Positions 42,589 to 50,801 of a DNA stretch of 64,000 nt are shown piece by piece (position 1 is the first letter of the stretch; every line of letters starts with the position of its first letter). This DNA comes from Herbidospora yilanensis (GTDB lineage Bacteria; Actinomycetota; Actinomycetes; Streptosporangiales; Streptosporangiaceae), in NCBI RefSeq assembly GCF_001570565.1, contig NZ_BBXE01000022.1, positions 1 through 64,000 of the forward strand. Reading direction: 5' to 3'. The notes under the pieces were generated by a model that ran no database searches, had not been told where the DNA came from, and saw only the letters and a program-made list of their open reading frames with translations. A program made the position numbers and the translations under genes.

Positions 42589-43133
42589 GCGAATACACCT
42601 CCTTCGGGACTGTCTCCACTACCCCGGAAGGTCCGGGGGAATCTGGGGGCGCCGGCTGCCCGGTGCGGGCGACCGGCGGGTCATGGTGCGGAACGGCTTG
42701 GCGGTATTCCATATCCGGAATCCCTGCCAAGTTTCCCGGTGTGGCATTAGGGCCGGGTTTCACACGTGGAAACACTGCGGTGATTCCGACGATTCCCGGA
42801 TTTTGTTCCGTCAGGCACGGATTACTGAAAGTGACGCGCCGACGGCGGCCGCGACGTATCGCTCCGTGCTGATGAATAGGGTTCGCCTGGATTTCAAGCG
42901 ACGATTTCTTTCGGAGGTCCCAGGGTGTGCTGCACCGTCCGTGCGGTTCGGTGCCCGGACGGCTCACCGCCTTGCCGATGAGCGTCTGCCGCCGCAGATC
43001 GCTTTCGGCCCTCAGCTCGCATTCTCGAACGCTCGGCGCACTTCCGCCGATTGGAGGTCATCGTTCGGGAATGAGTGGCCGGTTTATAGGCCGGCCATTC
43101 TTTCCTCCCTGGACGGGCTCGCTCGACGTCGGT
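42589..43133. other. 545-bp non-coding region upstream of the small ORF
   Basis: No reading frame here has both a plausible start site and recognisable protein. GC content is visibly lower than in the surroundings (for example 42700-42910). Features seen are an inverted repeat ATTCC-ATATCC-GGAAT (42706-42721), whose left side resembles the island operator (ATTCCATA), and a hairpin GAATGAGTGGCCGG with CCGGCCATTC at 43069-43100 followed by TTT. It may hold the promoter and long leader of the small ORF or a non-coding RNA. Confidence 0.5.
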
Positions 43134-43862
43134 TCAGCCGGATACCGCGCGCGGCCGGCGGCGGCGGATGGGGGCCGGGGGCTCCTCCACCGGGTGCTGG
43201 GCGCGGGACTCCAGGTAGGACTGACGGGTGTGCTCGGTGTGGCGGCGCATGATGTCGGCGGCGACGTCCTCGTCGCCGGCCTCGATCGCGTCGATCAGGG
43301 CGGCGTGCTCCTCCCACGAGGCCCGGCCTCGGTGGCGGGCCACGGGGGTGTGATACCAGCGCACCCGGCGGGCGACCTGTGAGGTCAGGTCGGCCAGGAC
43401 GCGGTTGCCCGACATGTTCACCACGGCGGTGTGGAGCTCGCTGTTCGCGGCGACGGCGGCGTCGACGTCGTCGGCCACGCAGGCGGCGAGGCCACGGTTG
43501 CAGATGTCGCGCAGGTCGGAGATGTCGGTCTTGTCTGGGTTGCGGGCGGCCAGGCGGGCCGACTCCGTTTCCAGCAGCGTGCGGACGGCGAGGAGCTGGT
43601 CGGCTTCCTCGACCGTGGGGGAGTGGACATAGGCGCCGTGGCCGGGCCGCAGGTCGACCCAGCCCTCGCCGCTCAGCAACTGGAGGGCCTCTCTGACCGG
43701 CTGGCGGGAGACGCCGAGGTTGTCGGCAAGCTCGTTCTCGACCAGGTGCTGACCCGGCTTCAGGCTGCCGATGATGATGAGCTCGAGGATCCTCTCCAAA
43801 ACGCTCTCCCGCAGGGTTGTGGGACGAACGATCTTCGCGGTGGAGCCCTGGTTGGCGAGCAT
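43134..43862 (-). CDS. FadR/FCD-type GntR transcriptional regulator of the oxalate island
   Basis: 242 aa. The N-terminal winged HTH (about 15-75: LRESVLERILELIIIGSLKPGQHLVENELADNLGVSRQPVREAL) is of the FadR type. The C-terminal all-helical FCD domain (about 85-215) has the metal/carboxylate-ligand His pattern (SELHTAVVNMSGN, EEHAALIDAIEAGD). FCD regulators typically bind small organic acids. ATG at 43862 is used; a TTG at 43874 abuts the AGGAG. A weak copy of the island operator lies at 43919-43929, consistent with autoregulation. Its central place makes it the likely regulator of sites A-F. Confidence 0.9.
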   Translation of the reverse strand: MLANQGSTAKIVRPTTLRESVLERILELIIIGSLKPGQHLVENELADNLGVSRQPVREALQLLSGEGWVDLRPGHGAYVHSPTVEEADQLLAVRTLLETESARLAARNPDKTDISDLRDICNRGLAACVADDVDAAVAANSELHTAVVNMSGNRVLADLTSQVARRVRWYHTPVARHRGRASWEEHAALIDAIEAGDEDVAADIMRRHTEHTRQSYLESRAQHPVEEPPAPIRRRRPRAVSG

Positions 43863-43918
43863 CGGGTTTCTCAACTCCTGGAAACGACCACTAAAATGTT
43901 TGTCGTCGACTGCCTACA

Positions 43919-43929
43919 GCATACATTCC
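43919..43929. promoter_or_regulatory. Operator-like site F upstream of the GntR gene
   Basis: GCATACATTCC, about 57 bp upstream of the regulator start, shares GCATAC and ATTCC elements with the other sites but lacks the full palindrome. Confidence 0.35.
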
Positions 43930-43988
43930 AGACATTATCGCTGGCCGTGACATCGCTCACATCGGCCTGTCGCAATTCGTAACGGTCT

Positions 43989-45275
43989 TTACAGAGACGG
44001 GGCGGGAAGAGTGGCCGGCACTCCCGGCCGTCGCAGGGTGGTGCAGAGCAGGGCGGTCGTGGCGGCGATGAGGGTCGCCGCCACGAAGACGGGCGCTCCC
44101 GCGCCGGCCGCCAGGCCGGGCAGTGCCATGATCGTCAGGCCCACCCCGGCCGGGCCCGCCACGGCCTTGGCCGTGTAGACCAGGCCGTGGATCCCGTGGA
44201 CGCGGTCTTCGCCGAAGTACTCCCGCACCAGCGCCGCGATGAGCGGGTAGATCGCGCCGCCGCCCACGCCCGCCGGGATCGCGGCCGCCACCGCGACCAT
44301 GTGGGCCGCGGCGACCGCGGCGGCGACGGCCAGCATGCCCTGGGCCAGCGCCAGCAGCACCAGGGCCGAGGCCAGCACCTTGACGCGGCCGAAGTGCTCC
44401 GCCAGGGGGACCGCCGCCGCCCGGCCGGCGCCGGTCAGGGCCAGCAGGACGGCCAGGGCGAGCCACGGCGGCGTGGGGCCGAGGAAGGCCAGGGCGATCA
44501 CGTCGAAGATGGCGACCGCGCCCGCGCCGACGAGGATCACGGTCAGCACGACCAGCGTCGGCGTGCGGACCGCCTCGCCCAGCGAGAACTGGCGGGCGGC
44601 GCGGGGCTGGCGGTGGAGGACCCGCCGGTCGAGCGCCCACGCGCGCGGGTCGATCTCCGGAGGCCACCAATTGGCGGGCGGAGTGCGGAGGACGGCCGCC
44701 GCCCACGCGATCGCGGCCAGGCCGAAGCCGGCCATGACCGGCCATAAGCGCAGGTCGAGGGCGAGCGGAAGCGCGCTGCACGAGTAGGCGCCGGTCACGA
44801 AGGCGACCCGCACCCCCGGGCGTTCGGGATACCAGCGGGCGATGGTCTCGGTGCAGGCGGCGTAGACGAGCCCGGCGCCGGTGCCGCCGAGCAGGCCGTA
44901 ACCCACCAGCAGCGGGACGCCCGGAGCGGTGAGCGACGGGATCGCCAGGGCGCAGAGGAGGGCGCCCAGCCAGAGGGCGACGCGGACGCCGACGACCCCG
45001 CGCGAGAGCAGGCGGGTCGCGGGCAGCGCGACGGCGGCCTGGCAGGTGAGCCAGACCGCCAGCGGAAGCAGGACCTCGGCGGCGGAGGTGCCGTGGGCGC
45101 GGGCGATCGACGGGGCGAGGGCGGCGTAGCCGTATTGCATCGGGCCGACCGCGGCCATGGCCGCCATGGCGGGCCACACCATCGCCGATCTGGGACGCCC
45201 GGTGATCTGTGGGGCCGCCGGGCCCACCTGGTAGAGCCGTCCGCGCCAGTCTCTGACTTCCAATGTATCCTGCAT
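43989..45275 (-). CDS. MFS transporter of the oxalate:formate antiporter (OFA/OxlT) type
   Basis: 428 aa, 12 transmembrane helices. The first half carries the OFA-like segment [35 protein letters not shown], close to the GGIGAGLVY...KWYPER signature of OxlT. The second half resumes at [21 protein letters not shown] and has [21 protein letters not shown]. OxlT exchanges oxalate for formate, driving proton-motive force in Oxalobacter. Context supports oxalate and/or formate transport. The start is ATG at 45275, which lies inside operator D; no ribosome-binding site is seen, so translation may be leaderless. An internal GTG start cannot be excluded. Confidence 0.85.
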   Translation of the reverse strand: MQDTLEVRDWRGRLYQVGPAAPQITGRPRSAMVWPAMAAMAAVGPMQYGYAALAPSIARAHGTSAAEVLLPLAVWLTCQAAVALPATRLLSRGVVGVRVALWLGALLCALAIPSLTAPGVPLLVGYGLLGGTGAGLVYAACTETIARWYPERPGVRVAFVTGAYSCSALPLALDLRLWPVMAGFGLAAIAWAAAVLRTPPANWWPPEIDPRAWALDRRVLHRQPRAARQFSLGEAVRTPTLVVLTVILVGAGAVAIFDVIALAFLGPTPPWLALAVLLALTGAGRAAAVPLAEHFGRVKVLASALVLLALAQGMLAVAAAVAAAHMVAVAAAIPAGVGGGAIYPLIAALVREYFGEDRVHGIHGLVYTAKAVAGPAGVGLTIMALPGLAAGAGAPVFVAATLIAATTALLCTTLRRPGVPATLPAPSL

Positions 45276-45283
45276 ACCGTATG
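45270..45283. promoter_or_regulatory. Operator site D at the MFS gene start
   Basis: CTGCATACCGTATG, whose reverse complement CATACGGTATGCAG is identical to site C. It overlaps the MFS start codon, so a bound repressor would block initiation. Confidence 0.65.
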
Positions 45284-45332
45284 GAATATCCCAAGCATCG
45301 CCTCTTGTCGAGAGGGGTTTACGACCTCGGTT

Positions 45333-45347
45333 CCATACGGTATACCG
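45333..45347. promoter_or_regulatory. Operator site E upstream of sucC
   Basis: CCATACGGTATACCG, centred on the perfect palindrome ACGGTATACCGT (45337-45348), lies 28-42 bp upstream of the sucC start. This is the most symmetric copy of the motif. Confidence 0.7.
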
Positions 45348-45374
45348 TCTACAAGATGCGTTGAGGGAGGCCCG

Positions 45375-46526
45375 ATGGACCTGTTCGAGCACCAGGCGAA
45401 GGAGCTGTTCGCGCGCTACGGCGTTCCCGTCCCCGAGGGGGCGGTGGCGGCGACGCCCGAGGAGGCGCGCGCCATAGCCGCCGAGCTGGCCGGGCCGGTC
45501 GTGGTCAAGGCCCAGGTGAAGACGGGCGGCCGCGGCAAGGCCGGCGGCATCAAGCCCGCTCCCGGCCCGGCCGCGGCGGAAGACGCCGCGCGGGCGATCC
45601 TCGGGATGGACATCAAGGGTCACCTGACCCGGCGGGTCCTCGTCGAGGTGGCCAACGTGCCGGCCGAGGAGTACTACGCGGCCTTCCTGGTCGATCGCGC
45701 GGCCGGGTCGTTCCTGGCGATGTGCTCGGCCTCGGGCGGCATGGAGATCGAGGAACTGGCGGCCACCGATCCGGGCGCGCTGGTCAAAGTGCCGATCGAT
45801 CCGCTGCGCGGGGTCGACCACGAGACGGCGACCTTCATCGTCACCGAGGCGGGCCTGCCCGCCGACGTCGCGGGCGAGGCGGCCGGCATCCTCGTCGGCT
45901 TATGGAAGGTCATGGCCGGTGAAGACGCCGTGCTCGTCGAGGTCAACCCGCTGGCCCGCACCGCCGACGGCCGCGTGCTCGCCCTCGACGGCAAGGTCAC
46001 GCTCGACGAGAACGCCGACTACCGGCACGAACGCCCCGCCGGCGAAACCACGGGCGGTGACGATCTGGAGAGCCGGGCCAAGGCCAAGGGCCTCAACTAC
46101 GTCAAGCTCGACGGGTCCGTCGGCGTCATCGGCAACGGCGCGGGGCTCGTCATGAGCACCCTCGACGTCGTCGCGCAGGCCGGCGCCAGGCCCGCCAACT
46201 TCCTCGACATCGGCGGTGGCGCCTCCGCCCAGGTCATGGCCGACGGCCTCGGCGTCATCCTGTCCGACCCCGACGTGAAATCGGTGCTGGTCAACGTGTT
46301 CGGCGGGATCACCGCCTGTGACGCGGTGGCCGACGGCATCGTGGCCGCCCTCGCCACGCTCGGCGAGCAGGGTGCGACCCACCCGATCGTGGTGCGGCTC
46401 GACGGCAACAACGCCGAGGCGGGCCGCCGGATCCTCGATCAGGCCGCACACCCCGCCGTCCGGCAGGTCCCGACCATGGACGGCGCCGCCGAAGAGGCGG
46501 CCAGGCTGGCCAACGCGGCCGCGTGA
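45375..46526 (+). CDS. sucC: Succinate-CoA ligase (ADP-forming) beta subunit, island copy
   Basis: 383 aa. ATP-grasp domain at the N-terminus ([38 protein letters not shown]) and ligase domain at the C-terminus ([35 protein letters not shown]), as in the SucC/MtkA family. ATG behind GAGGGAGG. It begins a tight operon sucC-sucD-hyi-glxR-gcl-aldh preceded by operator E. Linkage to glyoxylate genes rather than TCA genes suggests a specialised CoA ligase, for instance acting on oxalate, malate or another dicarboxylate, but the sequence itself looks like normal SucC. Confidence 0.9.
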   Translation: MDLFEHQAKELFARYGVPVPEGAVAATPEEARAIAAELAGPVVVKAQVKTGGRGKAGGIKPAPGPAAAEDAARAILGMDIKGHLTRRVLVEVANVPAEEYYAAFLVDRAAGSFLAMCSASGGMEIEELAATDPGALVKVPIDPLRGVDHETATFIVTEAGLPADVAGEAAGILVGLWKVMAGEDAVLVEVNPLARTADGRVLALDGKVTLDENADYRHERPAGETTGGDDLESRAKAKGLNYVKLDGSVGVIGNGAGLVMSTLDVVAQAGARPANFLDIGGGASAQVMADGLGVILSDPDVKSVLVNVFGGITACDAVADGIVAALATLGEQGATHPIVVRLDGNNAEAGRRILDQAAHPAVRQVPTMDGAAEEAARLANAAA

Positions 46527-46539
46527 GGAGACCCCCAGA

Positions 46540-47409
46540 ATGTCGATCTTCCTGAGCAAGGACAGCCGCGTCGTCGTGCAGGGCATGACCGGCGCCGAAG
46601 GCGGCAGGCACACCGCCCGCATGGTCGCCGCGGGCACCAACGTCGTGGCCGGGGTGACGCCGGGCAAGGGCGGCCTGGTCCATCAGGGCATCCCGGTGTT
46701 CTCGTCGGTCGCCGAGGCGATGGATTCGACCGGCGCCGACGTGTCGGTGGTGTTCGTGCCGCCCCGGTTCACCAAGGGCGCGGTCCTCGAAGCGGTCGAC
46801 GCCGGGATCGGGTTGTGCGTGGTGATCACCGAAGGCGTGCCCGTACACGACAGTCTCGAGTTCCTGACCCTGGCCAGGCAGAGCACGACCCGGATCATCG
46901 GGCCCAACTGCCCCGGCCTGATCTCGCCCGGCGCCTCCAACGCCGGCATCATCCCGGCCGACATCACCGCGCCCGGGCGCATCGGCCTGGTGTCCAAGTC
47001 GGGCACCCTGACCTACCAGCTCATGTACGAGCTCCGCGACCTCGGGTTCTCCACGGCGGTGGGGATCGGCGGCGACCCGGTCATCGGCACCACCCACATC
47101 GACTGTCTGCGCGCCTTCCAAGACGACCCCGACACCGACGCGATCGTCATGATCGGCGAGATCGGCGGCGACGCCGAAGAACGCGCCGCCGCCTACATCG
47201 AGCAGCACGTCACCAAGCCGGTCGTCGCCTATGTCGCCGGGTTCACCGCGCCCGAGGGCAAGACGATGGGCCACGCGGGCGCGATCATCTCCGGCTCGGC
47301 CGGCACCGCCCAGGCCAAGAAAGAGGCCCTGGAGAAGGTCGGCGTCAGCGTCGGCCGCACCCCCAGCGAGACCGCCCGGCTCATGCGCGCGCTGCTGGAG
47401 GCCGCATGA
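46540..47409 (+). CDS. sucD: Succinate-CoA ligase alpha subunit, island copy
   Basis: 289 aa. The CoA-binding Rossmann domain ([37 protein letters not shown]) is followed by the ligase domain with [25 protein letters not shown] and the phospho-histidine motif [10 protein letters not shown]. Length equals normal SucD. It is 13 bp after sucC and overlaps hyi by 4 bp. Forms an alpha/beta enzyme with the preceding gene; see sucC for the substrate question. Confidence 0.92.
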   Translation: MSIFLSKDSRVVVQGMTGAEGGRHTARMVAAGTNVVAGVTPGKGGLVHQGIPVFSSVAEAMDSTGADVSVVFVPPRFTKGAVLEAVDAGIGLCVVITEGVPVHDSLEFLTLARQSTTRIIGPNCPGLISPGASNAGIIPADITAPGRIGLVSKSGTLTYQLMYELRDLGFSTAVGIGGDPVIGTTHIDCLRAFQDDPDTDAIVMIGEIGGDAEERAAAYIEQHVTKPVVAYVAGFTAPEGKTMGHAGAIISGSAGTAQAKKEALEKVGVSVGRTPSETARLMRALLEAA

Positions 47410-48200
47410 ACACGCTCAGGTTCGACGTCAACCTGTCGATTCTGTTCACCGAGCTGCCGCTGCTCGAACGGTTCGAGGCCGCCGCGAAGGCCGGGTTCGA
47501 CGCCGTCGAGTTGTGGTGGCCGTTCGACGGTCCGCAACCGTCCGAGCTCGAACTCGACCGGCTGCGCACGGCCGTCGACGATGCCGGGGTCCGGCTCGTC
47601 GGGCTCAACTTCGACGCGGGCGACATGGCCCAGGGCGACCGCGGTCTGGTCTCCTCCCCCGGCGGGTCGGCGCGGTTCCGGGCCAACGTCGAGGTCGCCG
47701 TGGGGCTGGCCGAGTCGCTCGGGTGCCGGCGGCTGAACGCGCTCTACGGCAACGCCGAACCCGACGTGTCCGTAGAGGTCCACCGGGCCATCGCGGTGGA
47801 GAACCTGCTCTACGCCGCCGAGGTGGCCGACCAGGCCGGGGCGATGGTGCTGGTCGAGGCGCTCAACTCCCATGAGAGCCCGGCCTACCCGATCGTCTCG
47901 TCCGAGGAGGCGTTCCGGCTGCTCGACCAGGTGGGCGTGGCCAACGTCGGGTTCCTGGCCGACCTCTACCACCTGCACCGCATGGGAGAAGACGTCCTCG
48001 ACCTGATCGGCCGCCAGTGGGAGCGGTTCGGTCACGTGCAGATCGCCGACGATCCGGGGCGGGGGCAGCCGGGCACCGGCGCCATGCCCTACGACCGGAT
48101 CTTCGCCCGGCTGGCGGCCACCGGCTACGACGGCCACGTGGGCCTCGAATACCGTCCGGTCGGCCCGAGCGCCGACAGTTTCGCCTGGAGGAACGGATGA
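47406..48200 (+). CDS. hyi: Hydroxypyruvate isomerase
   Basis: 264 aa TIM-barrel. Interconverts hydroxypyruvate and tartronate semialdehyde. The family start [37 protein letters not shown] is clear, and the metal ligands lie in [34 protein letters not shown] and GLEYRP. Overlaps sucD (ATGA) and glxR (ATGA). Together with GlxR and Gcl it forms the glycerate pathway of glyoxylate assimilation. Confidence 0.93.
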   Translation: MNTLRFDVNLSILFTELPLLERFEAAAKAGFDAVELWWPFDGPQPSELELDRLRTAVDDAGVRLVGLNFDAGDMAQGDRGLVSSPGGSARFRANVEVAVGLAESLGCRRLNALYGNAEPDVSVEVHRAIAVENLLYAAEVADQAGAMVLVEALNSHESPAYPIVSSEEAFRLLDQVGVANVGFLADLYHLHRMGEDVLDLIGRQWERFGHVQIADDPGRGQPGTGAMPYDRIFARLAATGYDGHVGLEYRPVGPSADSFAWRNG

Positions 48201-49066
48201 ACATCGGCTTCATCGGCCTCGGCATCATGGGCACGCCCATGGCCGTCAACCTCGTCCGGGCCGGGCACACCGTGGTCGGCTACGACGTCAGCACCACCCG
48301 GCTCGACGAACTGGCCGAGCTCGGCGGCAAGGCCGCGGCGAGCATCGGCGAGGCGGTCTCGCAGGCCCATGTGGTGATCACCATGCTGCCCGACTCCCCG
48401 CAGGTCGAAGAGGTCGTCTTCGGCGAGGGCGGGGTGCTCGAACACGCCCCGGCGGGGCTGCTCCTGATCGACATGAGCACCATCCGTCCCGAGACCTCGC
48501 GCCGGGTCGCGCAGGCGGCGGTGGTGAAGGGCGTACACGCCATCGACGCGCCCGTCAGCGGCGGGGAGAAGGGCGCGGTCGACGGCACTCTGTCGATCAT
48601 GATCGGGGGCCGGGCCGAAGACGTCGAGTCGGCCCGGGAGATCCTGCGGGTGCTCGGCACCACGATCGTCCACGTGGGGCCCGCCGGGGCCGGGCAGACC
48701 GTCAAGGCCGCCAACCAGCTCGTCGTCGGCGGAACCTACGCCCTGGTCGCCGAGGCGATCGTGCTGCTGGAGGCCTCGGGCGTCGACCCGAAGGCGGGCC
48801 TCGACGTGCTCGCGGGCGGCCTGGCCGGGTCGCGGATCCTGGAGCTCAAGCGCCACTCCATGATCGAGCGCAGCTTCCAGCCGGGCTTCCGCGTCGACCT
48901 GCACCACAAAGACATGGGCATCGCCACCGCCGCCGCCCGCGAGGCCGGAGTCGCGCTGCCCATGACGGCGCTGGTCGCCCAGCTCATCGCGGCGGCCAGG
49001 GCCCAGGGCCACGGCGCGCTCGACCACTCCGCCCTGCTGAAAGTGATCGAAAGGATCAATTCGTGA
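48197..49066 (+). CDS. glxR: 2-hydroxy-3-oxopropionate (tartronate semialdehyde) reductase
   Basis: 289 aa beta-hydroxyacid dehydrogenase. Reduces tartronate semialdehyde to D-glycerate. N-terminal NAD(P) motif IGFIGLGIMGTPMAVNL, substrate-binding IDAPVSGGEKGAVDGTLSIMIGG, catalytic Lys170 in GQTVKAANQL, and HHKDMGIA near the C-terminus. ATGA overlap with hyi and GTGA overlap with gcl. Confidence 0.93.
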   Translation: MNIGFIGLGIMGTPMAVNLVRAGHTVVGYDVSTTRLDELAELGGKAAASIGEAVSQAHVVITMLPDSPQVEEVVFGEGGVLEHAPAGLLLIDMSTIRPETSRRVAQAAVVKGVHAIDAPVSGGEKGAVDGTLSIMIGGRAEDVESAREILRVLGTTIVHVGPAGAGQTVKAANQLVVGGTYALVAEAIVLLEASGVDPKAGLDVLAGGLAGSRILELKRHSMIERSFQPGFRVDLHHKDMGIATAAAREAGVALPMTALVAQLIAAARAQGHGALDHSALLKVIERINS

Positions 49067-50787
49067 AGCGGATCCCCTGCATGGAGGCGGCCGTCGCGGT
49101 GATGGAGAGCGAAGGCGTCGACACCGTCTTCGGCATCCCGGGCGCGGCGATCCTGCCGCTCTACGCGGCCCTTCAGCACAGTTCGATCAAGCACATCACG
49201 GTCCGCCACGAAGAGGGCGGCACCCACGCCGCCGACGGCTGGGCGCGGGTCACCGGGAACGTCGGCGTCTGCATCGGCACCTCCGGCCCGGCGGGCACCA
49301 ACATGATCACCGGGCTCTACACGGCGCTGGCCGACTCGATCCCGATGATCTGCATCACCGGCCAGGCCGCGCGGAGCAAGCTCCATCAGGAGGCCTTTCA
49401 GGCGGTCGACATCGTCGAGATCGCCAAGCCGGTGACCAAGTGGGCGGTCCAGCTCAAAGAGCCCGCGCAGGCCGCGTGGGTGTTCCGCGAGGCGTTCCGC
49501 ATCGCCCGGTCGGGGCGGCCGGGGCCGGTCCTGATCGACCTGCCGATCGACGTCCAGCGCGGCACCTGCCTCTACGACCCCGAGCTCGACGCGCCGCTGC
49601 CCGTCGACGTGCCGCAACCCTTACCCAAGGCCGTCGCGGCGGCGGTCGACATGTTGTCGGCCGCCGAACGCCCGCTCATCCTCGCGGGCGGCGGCGTCGT
49701 CATCGCCGACGCCTCGACCGAGCTGCGGGCGCTGGCCGAACACCTCCAGGTGCCGGTCCAGGTCACCCTGATGGGCAAGGGCGCCTTCCCCGAAGACCAC
49801 CCGCTGTTCGCCGGCATGGCCGGCATCCAGACCCAGACCCGGTGGGGCAACGCGGCGTTCCTCGAGAGCGACCTGGTGCTGGCGGTCGGCGCCCGATTCG
49901 GCGACCGGCACACCGGCGACCTCGACGTCTACCGCAAGGGCCGCCAGTTCATCCACGTCGACATCGAGCCGACCCAGATCGGCCGGGTCTTCGAGCCCGA
50001 CCTCGGGGTCGTCGGGCACGCCCGGCCGACGCTGGCGGCGATGGCCACCGAGGCGCAGAGCCGCGGCAAGGCCAGACGCGCGTCGGCGTGGGCCCACCGG
50101 GTCGGCGAACTACGGCGGACACTCCCGCGCCGCGACGACTTCGACGAGGTGCCGATCAAGCCACCGCGGGTGTTCCGGGAGCTCAACGAGTTCTACGGCC
50201 CCGACACGACCTTCGTGACCGCCATCGGGCTCTACCAGATCTGGTCGGGCCAGTTCCAGAAGACCTACCTGCCGCGCCGCTACCTCGTCTGCGGCCAGGC
50301 CGGGCCGCTGGGCTGGGAGGTGCCGGCGGCGATGGGCGTGAAGTGCGCCCACCCCGACCGCGAGGTCGTCGTGGTCGTCGGCGACTACTCCTTCCAGTTC
50401 CTGATGGAAGAGGTCGCGGTCGCCGCGCAATACCAGATCCCGTTCGTCATCGTCATGATCAACAACGAATACCTGGGGCTGATCCGGCAGGCCGAGATCC
50501 CCTACGACATGAACTTCGCCGTCGACCTCCACTACGGCGAGGGCGGCATCGACCACGTGAAGGCCATGGAGGCCTTCGGCTGCCCGGCCCGCCGGGTCGA
50601 GGAGCCCGGCGACATCCGGCCCGCCCTCGAATGGGCCACCGCCGAAGCCCACCGCTCACGGCTTCCGGTGCTGGTCGAGGTCATGGTCGAACGCGAGGCC
50701 AACGCCGCGATGGGCCCGTCGCTCGACGCCGTCAAGGAGTTCGAGCCGCTGCCCGTGCTGGCCGAAGACATCGACTGGTCCGACTGA
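49063..50787 (+). CDS. gcl: Glyoxylate carboligase-like ThDP enzyme
   Basis: 574 aa. Expected reaction: two glyoxylate to tartronate semialdehyde plus CO2. It aligns along its length with Gcl (GVDTVFGIPGAAILPLYAAL, SGPAGTNMITGLYTALADSIPMICITGQA, QAGPLGWEVPAAMG, GDYSFQFLMEEVAV ending at NNEYLGLIRQAEI). One oddity: Glu50 occupies the place of Val51, the residue that marks E. coli Gcl among ThDP enzymes. It also lacks the short insertion after the cofactor domain seen in E. coli Gcl. GTG start overlaps glxR. Confidence 0.85.
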   Translation: MKRIPCMEAAVAVMESEGVDTVFGIPGAAILPLYAALQHSSIKHITVRHEEGGTHAADGWARVTGNVGVCIGTSGPAGTNMITGLYTALADSIPMICITGQAARSKLHQEAFQAVDIVEIAKPVTKWAVQLKEPAQAAWVFREAFRIARSGRPGPVLIDLPIDVQRGTCLYDPELDAPLPVDVPQPLPKAVAAAVDMLSAAERPLILAGGGVVIADASTELRALAEHLQVPVQVTLMGKGAFPEDHPLFAGMAGIQTQTRWGNAAFLESDLVLAVGARFGDRHTGDLDVYRKGRQFIHVDIEPTQIGRVFEPDLGVVGHARPTLAAMATEAQSRGKARRASAWAHRVGELRRTLPRRDDFDEVPIKPPRVFRELNEFYGPDTTFVTAIGLYQIWSGQFQKTYLPRRYLVCGQAGPLGWEVPAAMGVKCAHPDREVVVVVGDYSFQFLMEEVAVAAQYQIPFVIVMINNEYLGLIRQAEIPYDMNFAVDLHYGEGGIDHVKAMEAFGCPARRVEEPGDIRPALEWATAEAHRSRLPVLVEVMVEREANAAMGPSLDAVKEFEPLPVLAEDIDWSD

Positions 50788-50801
50788 GAGGGACGACAGC
50801 C

